Source: Anisakis pegreffii | Taxonomy: Eukaryota; Nematoda; Chromadorea; Rhabditida; Anisakidae | Reading direction: 5' to 3' | Assembly: GCA_035041965.1 (NCBI GenBank) | Contig: JAPYMA010000337.1 | Location: 85,001-149,000 of the forward strand | DNA length: 64,000 nt | Shown: piece by piece, positions 14,401 to 26,333 of the stretch | Layout: every line of letters begins with the position of its first letter | Numbering within the stretch: the first letter of the stretch is position 1 | Notes under the pieces: generated by a model | Told to the model about the DNA's origin: nothing | Database searches by the model: none | What the model saw: only the letters and a program-made list of their open reading frames with translations | Made by a program: the position numbers and the translations under genes

Positions 14401-14596
14401 GTTATGGAAGAGGCGAGTTACCGTCGTGAATTTCAAAGAAATGTTTGTGGCCGAAAGAACATAATTGAACTAACAGCTGTTATTTCAGGCACCTGAATCG
14501 TACAAAGATGTAACTGATGTGGTGAATACGTGTCATGAAGCTGGTATCAGTAGAAAAGCGGTCAAATTACGTCCTATTGCTGTGATTAAAGGCTAA
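11435..14596 (+). CDS. rtcb-1: RNA-splicing ligase RtcB homologue (tRNA ligase catalytic subunit)
   Basis: RtcB joins 2',3'-cyclic phosphate and 5'-OH RNA ends. In animals it seals tRNA exons and xbp-1 mRNA, using GTP and Mn2+ (family knowledge). Exons: 11435-11527, 11779-11925, 12009-12108, 12261-12427, 12529-12675, 12757-12856, 13007-13159, 13484-13566, 13822-14017, 14090-14193, 14293-14412, 14489-14596. They total 505 residues, the same length as human RTCB. Metal-site Cys is at 122 in [11 protein letters not shown], and the guanylylated His at 428 lies in [17 protein letters not shown]. Also visible are [41 protein letters not shown] and the invariant-looking end [16 protein letters not shown] acceptor 16 bp before the ATG suggests trans-splicing. 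Intron 11 has a GC donor; see findings. No archease gene is adjacent. Confidence 0.97.
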
Positions 14597-16400
14597 TTCA
14601 ACACTTCTTGAGTATTGCTTTCATCAAACTCGACGACTGCTTTTATGCGTAGGAAAATGTGTAAAATGATGATGTGATCCTAACTTGTTGTATATTTTTA
14701 TCATTATTATTGCTACTCGAAGTTTTCTATTCAAATATACTTGTTATTTTGACTTATCTTTTTATCGAAATTTTTACACCGTAATTGCTCATTTTGTTAT
14801 GTGGATTTGATATGTGCATTCTTCATAGGGTGAACAAGTAAAAACAAAGTCTAATTAACATTCGGAGAACAGAAATTGATAAATGCGTTCTAAATACTCA
14901 TTGAAGTGGTGTGGTATTAGAGAGGAACGATAACACTAGTGTGATTATGAAGTGGTGTGGTTTTTCAGAGATGATTTTCAGATGAAAGTCGGTCACAAAC
15001 CAAAATTGAAAGATGGAAATACCAGCGCTTAGTGAATTAATGATCATCTTTTGCAGGAGTAAAGAGTTTAAATGAATGTTGCTCTATGAATGAATGAATG
15101 AATGTGGCTTTACAATTATATGACTGGTAATTTCAACCGTTGTTGTAGTATCATGAACTTTATTTTTGAACTAACTTTGTTATTTTGACATAATATCCGT
15201 CCCGTAAACGTAATTCTCTAATAAGCATCAATCGCTTGGTGTATTTCAAATGTTTTCTTCAAATTTATTCCTGTTGACCTTCATCAGTTTGTTTCGTGAA
15301 CAAATTATTTCTTTGTTTGTTTAGATGACGACTGATATACATATGTGCATGTGTAAAGACATCATCAATGATTCTTATCCACACTCTATTGGATGATCTT
15401 ATTTCGCTTATATTTAGATTCATTCATTTGTTCTTCTCAGTGTGCTTATTTATTCATTTATCTGTCACTATTCTGCTTTTATATATTTTTATATGATCTA
15501 TTTGTTGCTTTTGTTTTTGTCAATAGTTTCAAAGAGGATTTATTTGTTTTGCTGTTGATGAGTAAAATTTATGCACTAGTTGCTGTTGTTTCTCCTCAAA
15601 TGAAGAGGGTCGTTTCTTCGAGCAGTGGTGACGTTTACACGAAAATTGATATGCGTTCCACTGGTTGATACACTTGCTGGTGTTTTATTGTGTTATTATT
15701 TATGGAGTTGTAGTGCCGCTTTTTATTTTTAGTTTAGTGGTATTGGTTGTTTTCGGTGAACACTGCTAGTATTCTCATGGAATTTAGTGCTGTCGGCGTA
15801 TCCTTGAATATTTCGATTGTTTTAATATGGTATTCTCATCTCATTTCAGAGTGATGTTGAACTGTCGGTGTGATAGGTGCGTGGTGTTATTGGAGTGTTA
15901 TCGTATATGTATGTATGGCAGTCAGTAGTGCTCTATGAATCAGACTTTTGAATAACAACTTTTCGAATTTCTGATTGTTTGGTTAGCTAACGTTCATTCG
16001 AGCATTTCGTGTTGTCGGATAGATCGACCAGACCTGGTATCAATGATTTCAGCTGGATACGTTCGAATTCAAGTACCGATTTGTGGTGAGAGAATGCACT
16101 GAAACGATGGAATTTTGCCAAACTTTTCAGAGAATTTTTATTGTTCACATGAACATTATAGTTACACGTTATTGCACTTACACAGCAGTTTTTTGTGTCG
16201 TTGTTTTTGATACTCTGAAGAATTTGTTATGTAGGAAATATATACGAGTAGTCATAATCTGTATTTTATGAACTCCTTGTCGGGCTGTGTGATTGTTGTA
16301 GGTGTTGAGGAGGGCACCGAAAATAGTAATGCTACTTTGATGTGAAGTTTTGCTGTTTGCTTATCGTTGCAGTGCAATGGCCAGTCAACTTCACTAAATC

Positions 16401-16402
<2 letters not shown>

Positions 16403-16490
<88 letters not shown>
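16403..16490. repeat. (TA)n microsatellite
   Basis: Almost pure TA dinucleotide repeat of about 88 bp with one ACATA interruption. Confidence 0.95.
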
Positions 16491-16495
<5 letters not shown>

Positions 16496-16622
16496 TTCAT
16501 TTATTTGACCTCCAACTCATTACGAGTTTATGCCTCTCTGTTATCACAAATATCACATCATTCTTTCCGCGCAGCTAACAGTAAAAGCATTGGGAATCAT
16601 CAGTCTTCATGAAGTCCTAACT

Positions 16623-16798
<176 letters not shown>

Positions 16799-16879
16799 GT
16801 ATGTATGTAGACGTATGCTTCATTGATTTTTTCTAGGATTTTGGCAATCCTCGATAATTGTGAACGATAATTCAGTTCC

Positions 16880-18401
16880 ATGAGTGCTACTAGCGACAAG
16901 AATATTTCAAATTCGGAAACTCATTCGGTCGCAAACAAAGAAAACATATTGAAACTGCTGTCACCACCAATTGCTGATGAACTGTCTTCGATAAGCATAT
17001 CGGGCGTTGATGACAATTATACCGAAAATGCGTCAACAACTTCAGTTTCATCCCAACCGCCACGCTTAGACCTAAGCAGTGGCTTTATACGACATATTGT
17101 TTATAATCAAGTGGCGAGGTTCGTTCATATTTATATTAATCGGCTACTGTGAGTGAATTGTTTTTGTGCTAATGTAATCAACTTTTAGGGTTTTTGCCGT
17201 CGTCCTGATAAATTTTGTAATGTATAAGTATGAAATATTCCTCACTGAAATTCAACATTCCAGGGATGAATATGATAAATTGTTGAAGGCGAAGAGCAAT
17301 ATGTCGACGGACAATGGGAAAAAATCAAGTATTAGTTTCTTTCATTGGTGTGCAAAAATTGTAGTGAAGCGTCAACTAATTATGGCCAATCAAGTTGTTA
17401 ACTGAGAGTATTACTTTGAATTGATGAATTTGTGTCTGGTTTTCCAGGAAACGATCGCACTCGACAGCTCTATGTGCCTCCACATAAACGGCAACAAGTA
17501 GCAGCAACTGCACTAGAAAATGCGGATAGCGTAAAGGTGAGTTGTTTCATTAAAACATTTAATCAGTCATCAGAATATTTTCAGCTGATTTGTATTTACT
17601 TTCATGTGTTTCTTTAATGTGTAACTTTCATGACTACGATATTTTCATTCATCTCAGGGGGAATATAACAATTGAGGTGCGGTTAATTGAACATTGGCTT
17701 TTCCTGCCACATTTTTGGTTATACCAAATCTTTCAATGCCATTTTGATTTAACGATTTGCTCATTTTAATCATTTCATCCTATTTTGACGTGGCCGTTTC
17801 CTATCGATTGATTTCATCGATATCTATCGAGTAATTATCTGTTGTGTTGATTGAGAATGTTCAGAATCCGTGGATGAGGATTGCTGAGCAGGATTCACCG
17901 GAACGTTTAGCGATACGTAAACGTCTCGAAAGGGAAATGGAAAGCAAGAAAAAGATGAAAGTCGGTGATACTTTTGTAAGTAAAGCGCTTTTCGTGGTCC
18001 ATTATTCGGATATAAATGGCAAGAATTTAGAGCAGGTTGTACGATCGGTTAGTATTCATTTAATTTTTGGGGTTTATCTCTGTTCATTCGGCAATCATTT
18101 TTTGATGTTGCTTTTGTGGAAGCATATCAGAGGTCGTATCGTACAGTAATTATTTCTCAAGTAATAATGGGCTTTCAGGTTTAGTTGATTCAATCACCCT
18201 TTAAAGCTAACAAGAAACTAACTTATCTCATAAGTGGTTAAGGTGTGACGAAAAATCACTTATTTAATATTACTGATACAGGATGATGCTCCGGATGGAT
18301 TGGCGTCAGTAATGTCGCGACGTATGGGCTTAAGTGTTGATGAATGCCACGAATTGAGTGCCTGCTTGCAATCGGAAATTGATAAATACATTAAAATATA
18401 A
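16880..18401 (+). CDS. unrecognised basic protein with C-terminal charged helix
   Basis: Five exons join in frame: 16880-17118, 17264-17328, 17448-17536, 17865-17975, 18282-18401, giving 207 residues. All junctions are GT-AG with matching phases, so I take this as a real gene. The first third is Ser/Asn-rich and likely disordered. Next is a conserved-looking block (SGFIRHIVYNQVARDEYDKL), a basic segment with LYVPPHKRQQ, and a highly charged probable helix (SPERLAIRKRLEREMESKKK). The end has a short RRMGLSVDE segment. The YVPP-plus-basic motif recalls small RNA-associated proteins, but I do not recognise a family. An acceptor (TTCAG, ending 16875) is 4 bp before the ATG, suggesting trans-splicing. 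Confidence 0.72.
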
Positions 18402-20785
18402 TAATAATAATAATAACAGTACTAGTGATCGTAGCACTAATCACAATACCATTAATCAGTTGTTAAATGTAATCTCACCAGCCAAAATAATGTACCAGTG
18501 ACGTTTCTTTCATAATCTCGTTACCCTCAGTTGTTGAATTGACATGTAAATTTTGTATTAGAAATGTTATCGTTCGTCTTTCATGATGCATCATATATTG
18601 TATCATTTCTATTCCTCGTGTTGCATCCATTCATACTCAGTAAACGGCCAATTAACTTCTTAAGCGAAGATGTTTATATTCCGGTTGATTAGATGGTGAA
18701 TTGTGTATGTTGATTTATAGTTTTATATATGTGTGGTTCTTTTTGAACGAGATTCGTTCTTATTCGGGTTTTTCATCTTTAATTTCTGTTAATGAATTTT
18801 TTAATTATCAAAGAATCTGCCTGTATCGTTACGTTCTGTACAATCACCGAATCAGTTTCATTTTTCGGAAGTTGACTTTAGTCTATGTCATTGTTTTAAT
18901 ATTGTCAAATTTGATTTTTAAGTTATCTTATTGCACTGAACATCCACTGCAATTATGTGCTTTCATTTGTTTTTCTTGCTGTTTTCGTTATTTCAATTTT
19001 GATTTATTTACAGTTAAATTTTTACTTCATTCTCCAAATTATTGTTTTTGTTTCTTTCAGCATTGTTGAAAAAGTCGTTATGCGACCATTTTGCAAATTG
19101 TGACCAGATTTTTTTTCGCAAATTTTTCTTACATTATTTTACATTCTGTAATTTCATTTATTTTTGTATTGCGGTATACGTTTTCGTTCGTTTATCTATA
19201 TCATCGGATACTTTCACATTTGTATTTTCATGTTTCGCGCATATTGTGTTGAATTCCAGTATCACAAGCTTAATACAGGAAAAGATTTCGGATCGTTGTC
19301 AACGAACCTGATCGCAAGAAGAATTTTAAAGATTGTTTCGGGGCATGTGGAAGAATTATTGCGGGTAGTTGTTCTGAGAATAAGTTTATGTATTAATTTC
19401 AGTTGTATTAGGAATTAAGAGATTTCATTTAACAACCTGTAGATTTTCTAGTGGTTCCATTTCAATTATGATTACCAAATTTGTATCGCTCGTGACACGT
19501 TCGGAAATTGATCGAGCCGGCAGTGTTCGAGATATTCGCTTTCGAAAATTTTGTATACTTTGTTGATTATTGGGAAGGTCAAAGTGTTGAGATTTTCTGA
19601 AAATCAATATAAAAAACCTCCAATTAATTATGTGAGATGCAATCGAGAGATAAAAAACGAAATTGAGTGAATTCATACGTGTGCGTATGTGCTATGTAGC
19701 GGACAGTCGTTTAGTATGTTTTAAATTTGCCGAATTTTATGCGAATTAGAAACTAAGAATGAGGGGTATGTGTTGAAAAAGCAAACTGTTAACGAGTGCA
19801 TGCGAAAGACGAAACGGAAAACATTTTTAGCACTTTCATGATATTCTCGAAAAGGTACACGAGGGAACGGCGAGCCATGTGGCACACTTGTTTCTCTCAA
19901 ACAGTCGTCAGTATTTATAGATGAGTTGTGTTCATATGTATAGTTCTAGACCATCTCAACTGACTCTTGTGTGGTCATCAACGGTTCGTAGTTGTTTTTT
20001 TCTTGTTGTTCAATGCTAGACGTCGGCACCAACTGAAACAAGAAACGAGGCGACACACATGACGAGCAACTGTGATTTGTGCATCAACATTTCAACCATC
20101 ATTTGCAGTCACGACAGTATTATCAAGCAACCATCAGTCTCTCGCCTCACTCTCTGCCCATCCTTTATTCCTCACAACTATAGCACTACACCGTCATACG
20201 AGTGACTCTCATCATTTCAGTCGGAATGTTTCATTCGTTGAGTTCGTTGTTCTGTTTGATTGCTTGCTTGTGGAACGCTAAAAGAACGAATCTAACCGCT
20301 CATTTGCGATCTCCAGTTTTTCACAGAATAGTATCAGCCGGGCACTCTACAGCCTGCAGCACTCGACATGCATTCAGTCAGCCCAACCACCTTCCACTAT
20401 CACTTCGTTACACGCATTTTAACTGACTGAACGAAAAGACGCACTAGTGCGTCTCATTCCCACAGACTGTCACTCCTCCTATTACAGCTACCATCACCTC
20501 AACTTCTATAATCAAAACAACAACACAAACAAACAAAAAGCACAAGCAGCATTAACAGCAATAACAAGAATAACTAAATGTCACATAGCAGCAACCAGTC
20601 AGCATTTTAAATCTACATCAGTTCATCTTGTTCGTATACCACAATAGCAGCGAAGAGCAGACGTTGAGGATGATTGATAGATAGATGGATAATGAGAGAA
20701 ATAAAGCAGACAGGCGGCAGGGTGAATGTGGAGAGAGTCGAGGGATCCGTTGAAGGACTGGCCGACGAGCGCGACTGTCTCACAG
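18402..20785. other. intergenic, no gene seen
   Basis: The sequence starts with an (ATA)n tract right at the stop codon of the preceding gene (to about 18417). The 18.7-19.4 kb part is T-rich and gives hydrophobic junk frames. From 20.0 to 20.7 kb the composition becomes richer in CA and AAC words. This could be an untranslated leader for the downstream gene, but no coding exon could be defended. Confidence 0.4.
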
Positions 20786-20941
20786 GCTGGACCAGAACGG
20801 CAACAACGGCTCAGCAGAAGCAGCAGCTGAATTGGTCATATCATCAAATGAAAGTGCGATCCTGACGAAAAGCAATTTCAGTAACGGTGCCGTTTTACTG
20901 CCGCGACGTCGTCGAACTATTTCAGTTCTTGCAGTTGCAAG
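20786..20941 (+). CDS. possible alternative 5' exon of the 24.4-26.3 kb gene
   Basis: After the acceptor CACAG (ending 20785) an open frame runs to a GT donor at 20942 and leaves two bases (AG). This matches the phase needed by the exon starting at 24957. The translated segment is polar (QNGNNGSAEAAAELVISS) and ends with a basic run, LLPRRRRTISVLAVAR, that has an RRRRTIS basophilic-kinase-like site. It has no in-frame ATG, so an earlier exon would be required. Frame, phase and composition support it; no homology does. Confidence 0.3.
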
Positions 20942-21490
20942 GTTATTTTCTTTTTTCCTCTTAAAACAATTGTTCAGTTCGTTCTTCTAGTTGCAATCAG
21001 TCTTTTGACATTGTCCGAATGAGTGTTTTGCAGACAGCAAGCATATAATGTGTGATCTTTTAATGAGCTCATCACAGTAGTTGCACTGAATCATATTGTT
21101 TTTTAAGCAACTAATGTAGTCATGTCCATATGCTCTAGTGATTGGCAAGATGAATCGTTAGCTAAAAGCATGTCCTCAGACTTGAGAGGATCGCATTTAG
21201 GAATGTCAATCAAGAATATTTCTCGTCAACATTCCGAATATTTTGTTCGGTTGTTTATGTCATCATGATCATTTTCTTTCTGGCTTCGTTTTGAGACATT
21301 TCTGGCATGATAAATTGACTTGTTATGTGGTTGTTCATAGTTCTTCCTTTGTTCACATTTGGAAATCGTTTTTTAATTTTACATTCCGATCATTTTTTCA
21401 ACTTTCTGTAGTTTTCTGAAAGGTTCATGCAAAGCGCAGAGAGGGATCCCTTTTGTGGTTGGGAGGTTACCTTTTGTGGTCATTTCGTTT

Positions 21491-21800
21491 ATTATAACTA
21501 GAGTTGGATCGGTTGCCATCGAATTGTAGTAAATTCCGAATTTTGGTCGGAGGTCACCGACCGATTTTTGGTGGCCATCGAAAAACGGCGGTCTCTGATC
21601 TCAACCGAAAGGGACTGTTCGATTGGTGGATACCAAGAATGGGCTTTCTGTGGCCATCAACTGAGAGCTGAAATGACCATTTCTGGTGGTGACTGAAAAA
21701 CTGGGGCCACCGACCGCAGCTGAAACGGACTGTTCGATCGGTGGTGTGCGAGGAACAAATTTCAATAATACTGACCGAAACCAAACGGGATTGACAAACA
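21491..21800. repeat. degenerate repeat, block 1 (GGACTGTTCGATCGGTGG-like)
   Basis: Recurring words include GGACTGTTCGAT(T/C)GGTGG (about 21612 and 21727, roughly 115 bp apart), TGGTGGCCATCGAAAA and CCGACCGA. The block is clearly richer in CG dinucleotides than its surroundings. The same words recur at 22.6-22.9 kb and in part at 9.97-10.09 kb, so it is a dispersed family. Confidence 0.55.
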
Positions 21801-22080
21801 GATCACTCGTTCGTCAAACGGTGGACACGTTTTTCCTTTGTTATATACTCCGTCAATGCTTTGATTGAGTTGATCGAGGTCGGCGGTTGAACATAATTAT
21901 TCTGTGCATTTCTTAAGTGAGCAAACGTCAACCACGGCGGTGTGTGATTATCGCACTTACTCAACAACTGGAGATGAATCGAGGGATTTAGCTATGTTAC
22001 ACTTTTCTGTTGGTGTTCTCATTTAGTGTCTGTTTCTGTTCGCATTTATAAGGGTGAACGTTGATGATTTATTTGCGAAA

Positions 22081-22118
22081 TATGCAATTGAGGGCTATGG
22101 GTAGCCCTCAATTGCATA
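22081..22118. repeat. perfect 17-bp hairpin with 4-nt loop
   Basis: The arm TATGCAATTGAGGGCTA (22081-22097) is followed by TGGG and its exact reverse complement (22102-22118). It lies between the two repeat blocks. No flanking coding exon explains it. Confidence 0.9.
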
Positions 22119-22639
22119 CTAATCGAATTTTGGAGTTTCTAAGCAGTGAGAGGAAATCGAAATTGCTCATGTTTTTGCTCCTCTTATTTCGAGTTTGTTA
22201 AGCAGAGTCCATTTCCGTGAGCATTCCTCCTCGTCAAATGTCCTGAAATGTCTTGCGTAAAAGCAGGTTGCACATGAGCGTTTTCACTAGTTTTGCAGGT
22301 CGGTAATCTAATCCAAAGTTAGATTCTTCCAGAATGTGTTCCATATGATATAATTAACTCTTCTATATTTTTTCACTATATTCCGCTAAGCCATGACTTT
22401 TGTTCTTAATGTAATATTCCACTGCAACATAAGCAAAATTTTAATAAATTTGTAATTCTGCTTGACGTAAAGTTGTGTCGAGAAATACACGTCCCAAGTG
22501 ATGAAACTGGTACGATGAAAAAAGTACCTGATAGATCAACGACTATCGCGCTTTCGTTGGCGTAGTTAAGAACGGTGATGCAGGCAAGATGCAAATCTCT
22601 CTGGTTGGAACTGACAAGAGAAGTGCGAGATCGAGTTAA

Positions 22640-22880
22640 TTTGATTTTTGGTGCCTATAAAAAACAATTTTCGGTGACAACCAACAAATCGGGGGCCACT
22701 GAAAACAATCGAGAGTTACTATTCGATCGGTGATAAGCCAGCACCAAATTTCGATGTCACAAAACGATGCCAACTTTCGACAGCCATCGAGAAGGACTAT
22801 TCGATCGTTGGTCTTAGCAAACCGAACTTCGATTACCACTGCTCGATGCTCAAAATGAGTCCATTGATGGTCACCAATAG
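22640..22880. repeat. degenerate repeat, block 2
   Basis: Related to the block at 21.5 kb. It has ACTATTCGATCGGTGA near 22718, GGACTATTCGATCGTTGG near 22795 and a decayed copy near 22880, with GGCCACTGAAAA-type spacers. The period is about 80 bp. Confidence 0.5.
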
Positions 22881-24433
22881 GGCATTAGATCGGGAACAAC
22901 CGCAAAAATCTTGCGATTCCCGACGCTAATTTTGACATCAAAGGGAAATGACGTTTCAACAGTTATGGAACCAATGCCATCGAATGATCTCTATGGTGTT
23001 ATGAAGTGTTTATTTTGTAATCTAAAAACAGCACTTACTGAAGGACGGGTACTGGCAACGTTATTGACGCTAATTTTACGGTCGTCTCACACTTAATACT
23101 GAGGTTCAATTTGATTAAGCCTCAGCGAGTCTTCATCGAATTCTAAATTTAAGTTAGACTGAGCCGCAGCAGAATCAAAGCTTCAAGTTAGTTACACCCC
23201 TTCTAAAGTCAGGCAGACCAAAACTACGGTATGGTGACATTATTGGTGTCAAAAAAAAAAACCATTCGCTCGAAATTCATATTCGTTAGCTATTTGAAAG
23301 CACCAGAAAATACACGGAGAAGATTATGTGACACAATAAAAATGTAAAGTTTGTAGCAAACATTCAGCCAGCCTGTTCAATTCGGCTGTAATTTTGCAAA
23401 TGTAAAGGCAAGTTCCACAACTGCAAGAATTGACTCGAGTCGTCGCTGTGAGTACCCAAACTTGGAAATTGTTGCATGCGTGATTCACTGAAAGGCGTTG
23501 AAAATCCGCTTCGATCAGTGTTGAATATTGTTAGTTGGGGCCATGCTTTAGCCTAAGTCCAGGTGTTATCCTCAAGTTAGACTTAAGCTTTCAATCAAGT
23601 TAGCCTAGTTCGGAATGTTGAGCTTTCGACATCTTTATGCTCCTGGGCTATATATCAGTCGATAGTATGAATACGGTTTTTGGAGTGGCGCATTATAACG
23701 AATCCGCAATATGCGAGGTCTACATGTGTATATTTATGGATGCACACAATTGTACATCTGCAAATACGCATCTGTCGATTCACATCAGCCGAGCGGAATC
23801 ATTTCACATTCTTTCACTAGCACTTTCGAAGCTAATATCATTGATTCACTTACGTCTCTTCTCATTCCTTCATTCCAGTCGTTTTTCGATTATCTTAACT
23901 TCCAACCACTTTTTTTGTTTTATCTATTTTGTTTCTCAGTCCTTTCAAACAGTCAAATTCTTCATCATACCAGCATTATTTGCATCTTTAGTGTTATTCT
24001 CGTTCATATTTCTTTACTCTGTTGTGAGATAAGTCCCCTTCTTTTTTCTCATTTTTTCTTTTTGATCCAATCTTTTCATTACTTTGCAATTTTTTATTTT
24101 CCAGCAAATTTCCTTTTTTGGTTTCTAATATGTATAAATGGTAAATTGGCGCTATTTCCGTTTGTGTCATACTGTATCACAGCTAGTCAACAATCCCACA
24201 ACCGTTTCAAAAGTCAAAAGTCCACAATAATGCTGTCCAGTTCATCTCGGGATGCTTTCAGAAGCGTTTTACGATATCCACTTTTGCCAACTTTGCATGT
24301 TTGATTGTTAAGCAGTGAACATTGCGATTGTTATTGTTTGTGGTAAGTAGTGTCATCTGTACTCGAAAATTGGTTATAACCATCCGCTGTAATGCTTGAT
24401 TTATTGTGATAGGTGTACCCAATTTGAAAGAAT

Positions 24434-26268
24434 ATGGGTGTCGTGCCGGCAGACTTTGAAAAGAGGTTGGTGTTGTCGGGAATTTTTGTAAATACAGAGG
24501 TAGCTAACAATAAGTTTGTTTAGGCTAGGCCTCATAGCTCATAATTTTCTTTCGTTTTCAATACAGTCAGTTGATTTCTTTGCAAATCTTAAACCTATAA
24601 TTTGTTTCTTCATTTGTGGTCGCATTCAAAACCACACTTTACCTTTTTTAGTGCGTTACATTCATCCTTTGAAAAGGGCAAAAAGCTTAAGAGTTTCCTG
24701 ACTCTCGATAGACTTTTGAACGGTGAGGAAATTGTTGACTAGCTGTGATATATCAGATAAACAAACATGATTTGGTTACGATTGGAAATATTATCCTTCT
24801 TTGGATCAGTTCCTTAGTTGTTAATCTTTGAACTGATTTATAGGTGTTTACCAGACTGATTGTCATGTCTGTTTATGTGTGTCGAGAAAAAAGTCACTGG
24901 GTCATCTCAGTGAAGAAGGGAATCAGCATGGTGGATATTGATTAAATGGTTTGCAGGGGGAAGCTAAATTCATTGGTGAATCGACTAGGTGGAGGTAACA
25001 TAGCTGGATGTTCAACACAGCTGGCAACCGGCGAGCCATTAATGGCGCACAGTCGCCAGTGTAGAAACATCGACGATGCAGCATATTCAAACGATCTTCT
25101 CGGCGTCTATGATGCTGCATCAAAACAGCAACCACCACCACAACAACATCACAAACATCATCAAACTGCTAACAAAAACAATCCTGCCCGATCTCCTTCA
25201 CATTTACCAGCCACTGTTTTTTTATCTGACGGTGAACGGGACGCTTCCACACCGCCGGTATATTTCATTGTCCTGAGTTGCTCTGTTCTTATATCTCTAC
25301 AATTATGAATCATTCATTCTAATAGTATCTTTTCAGTTCCCGTTTAATTCCTACAATCTAAGTTTTGAATATTACCAAGTAAGCTTACACATATATAATT
25401 GTTGGTTTTACAGAGTCGTTTGGTATGCGACGAAGATCGAGAGCGTTGGGTTCGTGCGCCACCAAACTGCAACCCATTCGATGCTCATGCCTCATTCTCA
25501 TGTTCATCAATCTCATGTCGCACGGCGCGAGAGGCTAGCGTTCAGGCAATCTATTCAGGACGAAGTCGCTTGAATACGGCAACTGGTGTCGAAAGGCCAT
25601 CTTGTGGCCGTACAGGCATCCAGCTGGGTTCGGGTTTAGCTAGTAGCCAGAGTATGAAAATGACATCAAACAGCTGCACGAACAACAGCATCACCAAAAG
25701 GATATGCCATAGTACCGATTGTAGGCAACATGTTGACGGGTGCTTCTCGTCTCGTACACGTTGGTCACCATCGCTTGATACCAGTCAAGAACGCAGAAGT
25801 TTGACTCATCCTGTTGTTTATGTGCCAGTACGGTTGGACAATTGTAATGCAAACAAACAGCACTCATCAATATCACCACTTAATGCAGTATTAATCAAGT
25901 CCTCTGAATGTGAATCGACAATCCATTCTGAACAATCATTAGCACCTAATCATTTTACTCAGTCTACAGTGCCAACAACAATTTACTCTTGTCCACATCC
26001 TGCCAGTTCATCACCGTCTCTCGTCCGTATCAGTGCCACACAAACCCTTCCAGAATGGAACACAACCGCCCTACCAATAGTATTAACCAGGACATGTACA
26101 ACACCTACTACTGCCATTGCAAGTACGAATGCTTCGTTTGCAGCAAGCACAGTGAATAAGTGCATCAGTCAGCAGTGCTCAGCGTCATCATTTTCGATTT
26201 GTTGTATGGCATCCTCATTGAGAACAATAGCTAATGATGATACCAATTCGGGTCAAACCATAACATAG
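24434..26268 (+). CDS. unrecognised Ser/Thr/Cys-rich protein
   Basis: Three exons join in phase: 24434-24465 (ATG plus ten codons and two bases), 24957-25257 and 25414-26268, giving 395 residues. The middle exon has an ordered-looking start (GKLNSLVNRLGGGNIAG) and a His/Gln/Pro-rich run (QQPPPQQHHKHHQ). The last exon is an 855-bp open frame rich in Ser, Thr, Asn and Cys with no obvious domain, signal peptide or membrane segment. It keeps an open frame far beyond chance for this AT-rich DNA, which is the main support. AATAAA follows 60 bp after the stop. The first exon may be one of two alternatives; the other lies near 20.9 kb. Function unknown. Confidence 0.62.
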
Positions 26269-26327
26269 TGATGGTTTTATTTCTTCATCTTCCTGCATCC
26301 CAGCTCAGTATATCATTTATTCTCCAC

Positions 26328-26333
26328 AATAAA
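26328..26333 (+). promoter_or_regulatory. poly(A) signal
   Basis: AATAAA lies 60 bp past the stop codon of the preceding gene. Called by motif and position. Confidence 0.45.

Larger units (their letters stand above)
20942..24433. other. intergenic or long first intron with repeats
   Basis: About 3.5 kb with no supportable exon. It contains two blocks of degenerate repeat (21491-21800 and 22640-22880) and the hairpin at 22081-22118, listed separately. The 23.6-24.3 kb frames (131 and 197 residues) are T-rich, hydrophobic, overlap in two frames and have no splice context. Confidence 0.4.

Noticed and set aside
23637..24304. Overlapping 131- and 197-residue frames
   Set aside because: T-rich, hydrophobic and overlapping each other in two frames, with no splice sites linking them to a gene and no family resemblance.
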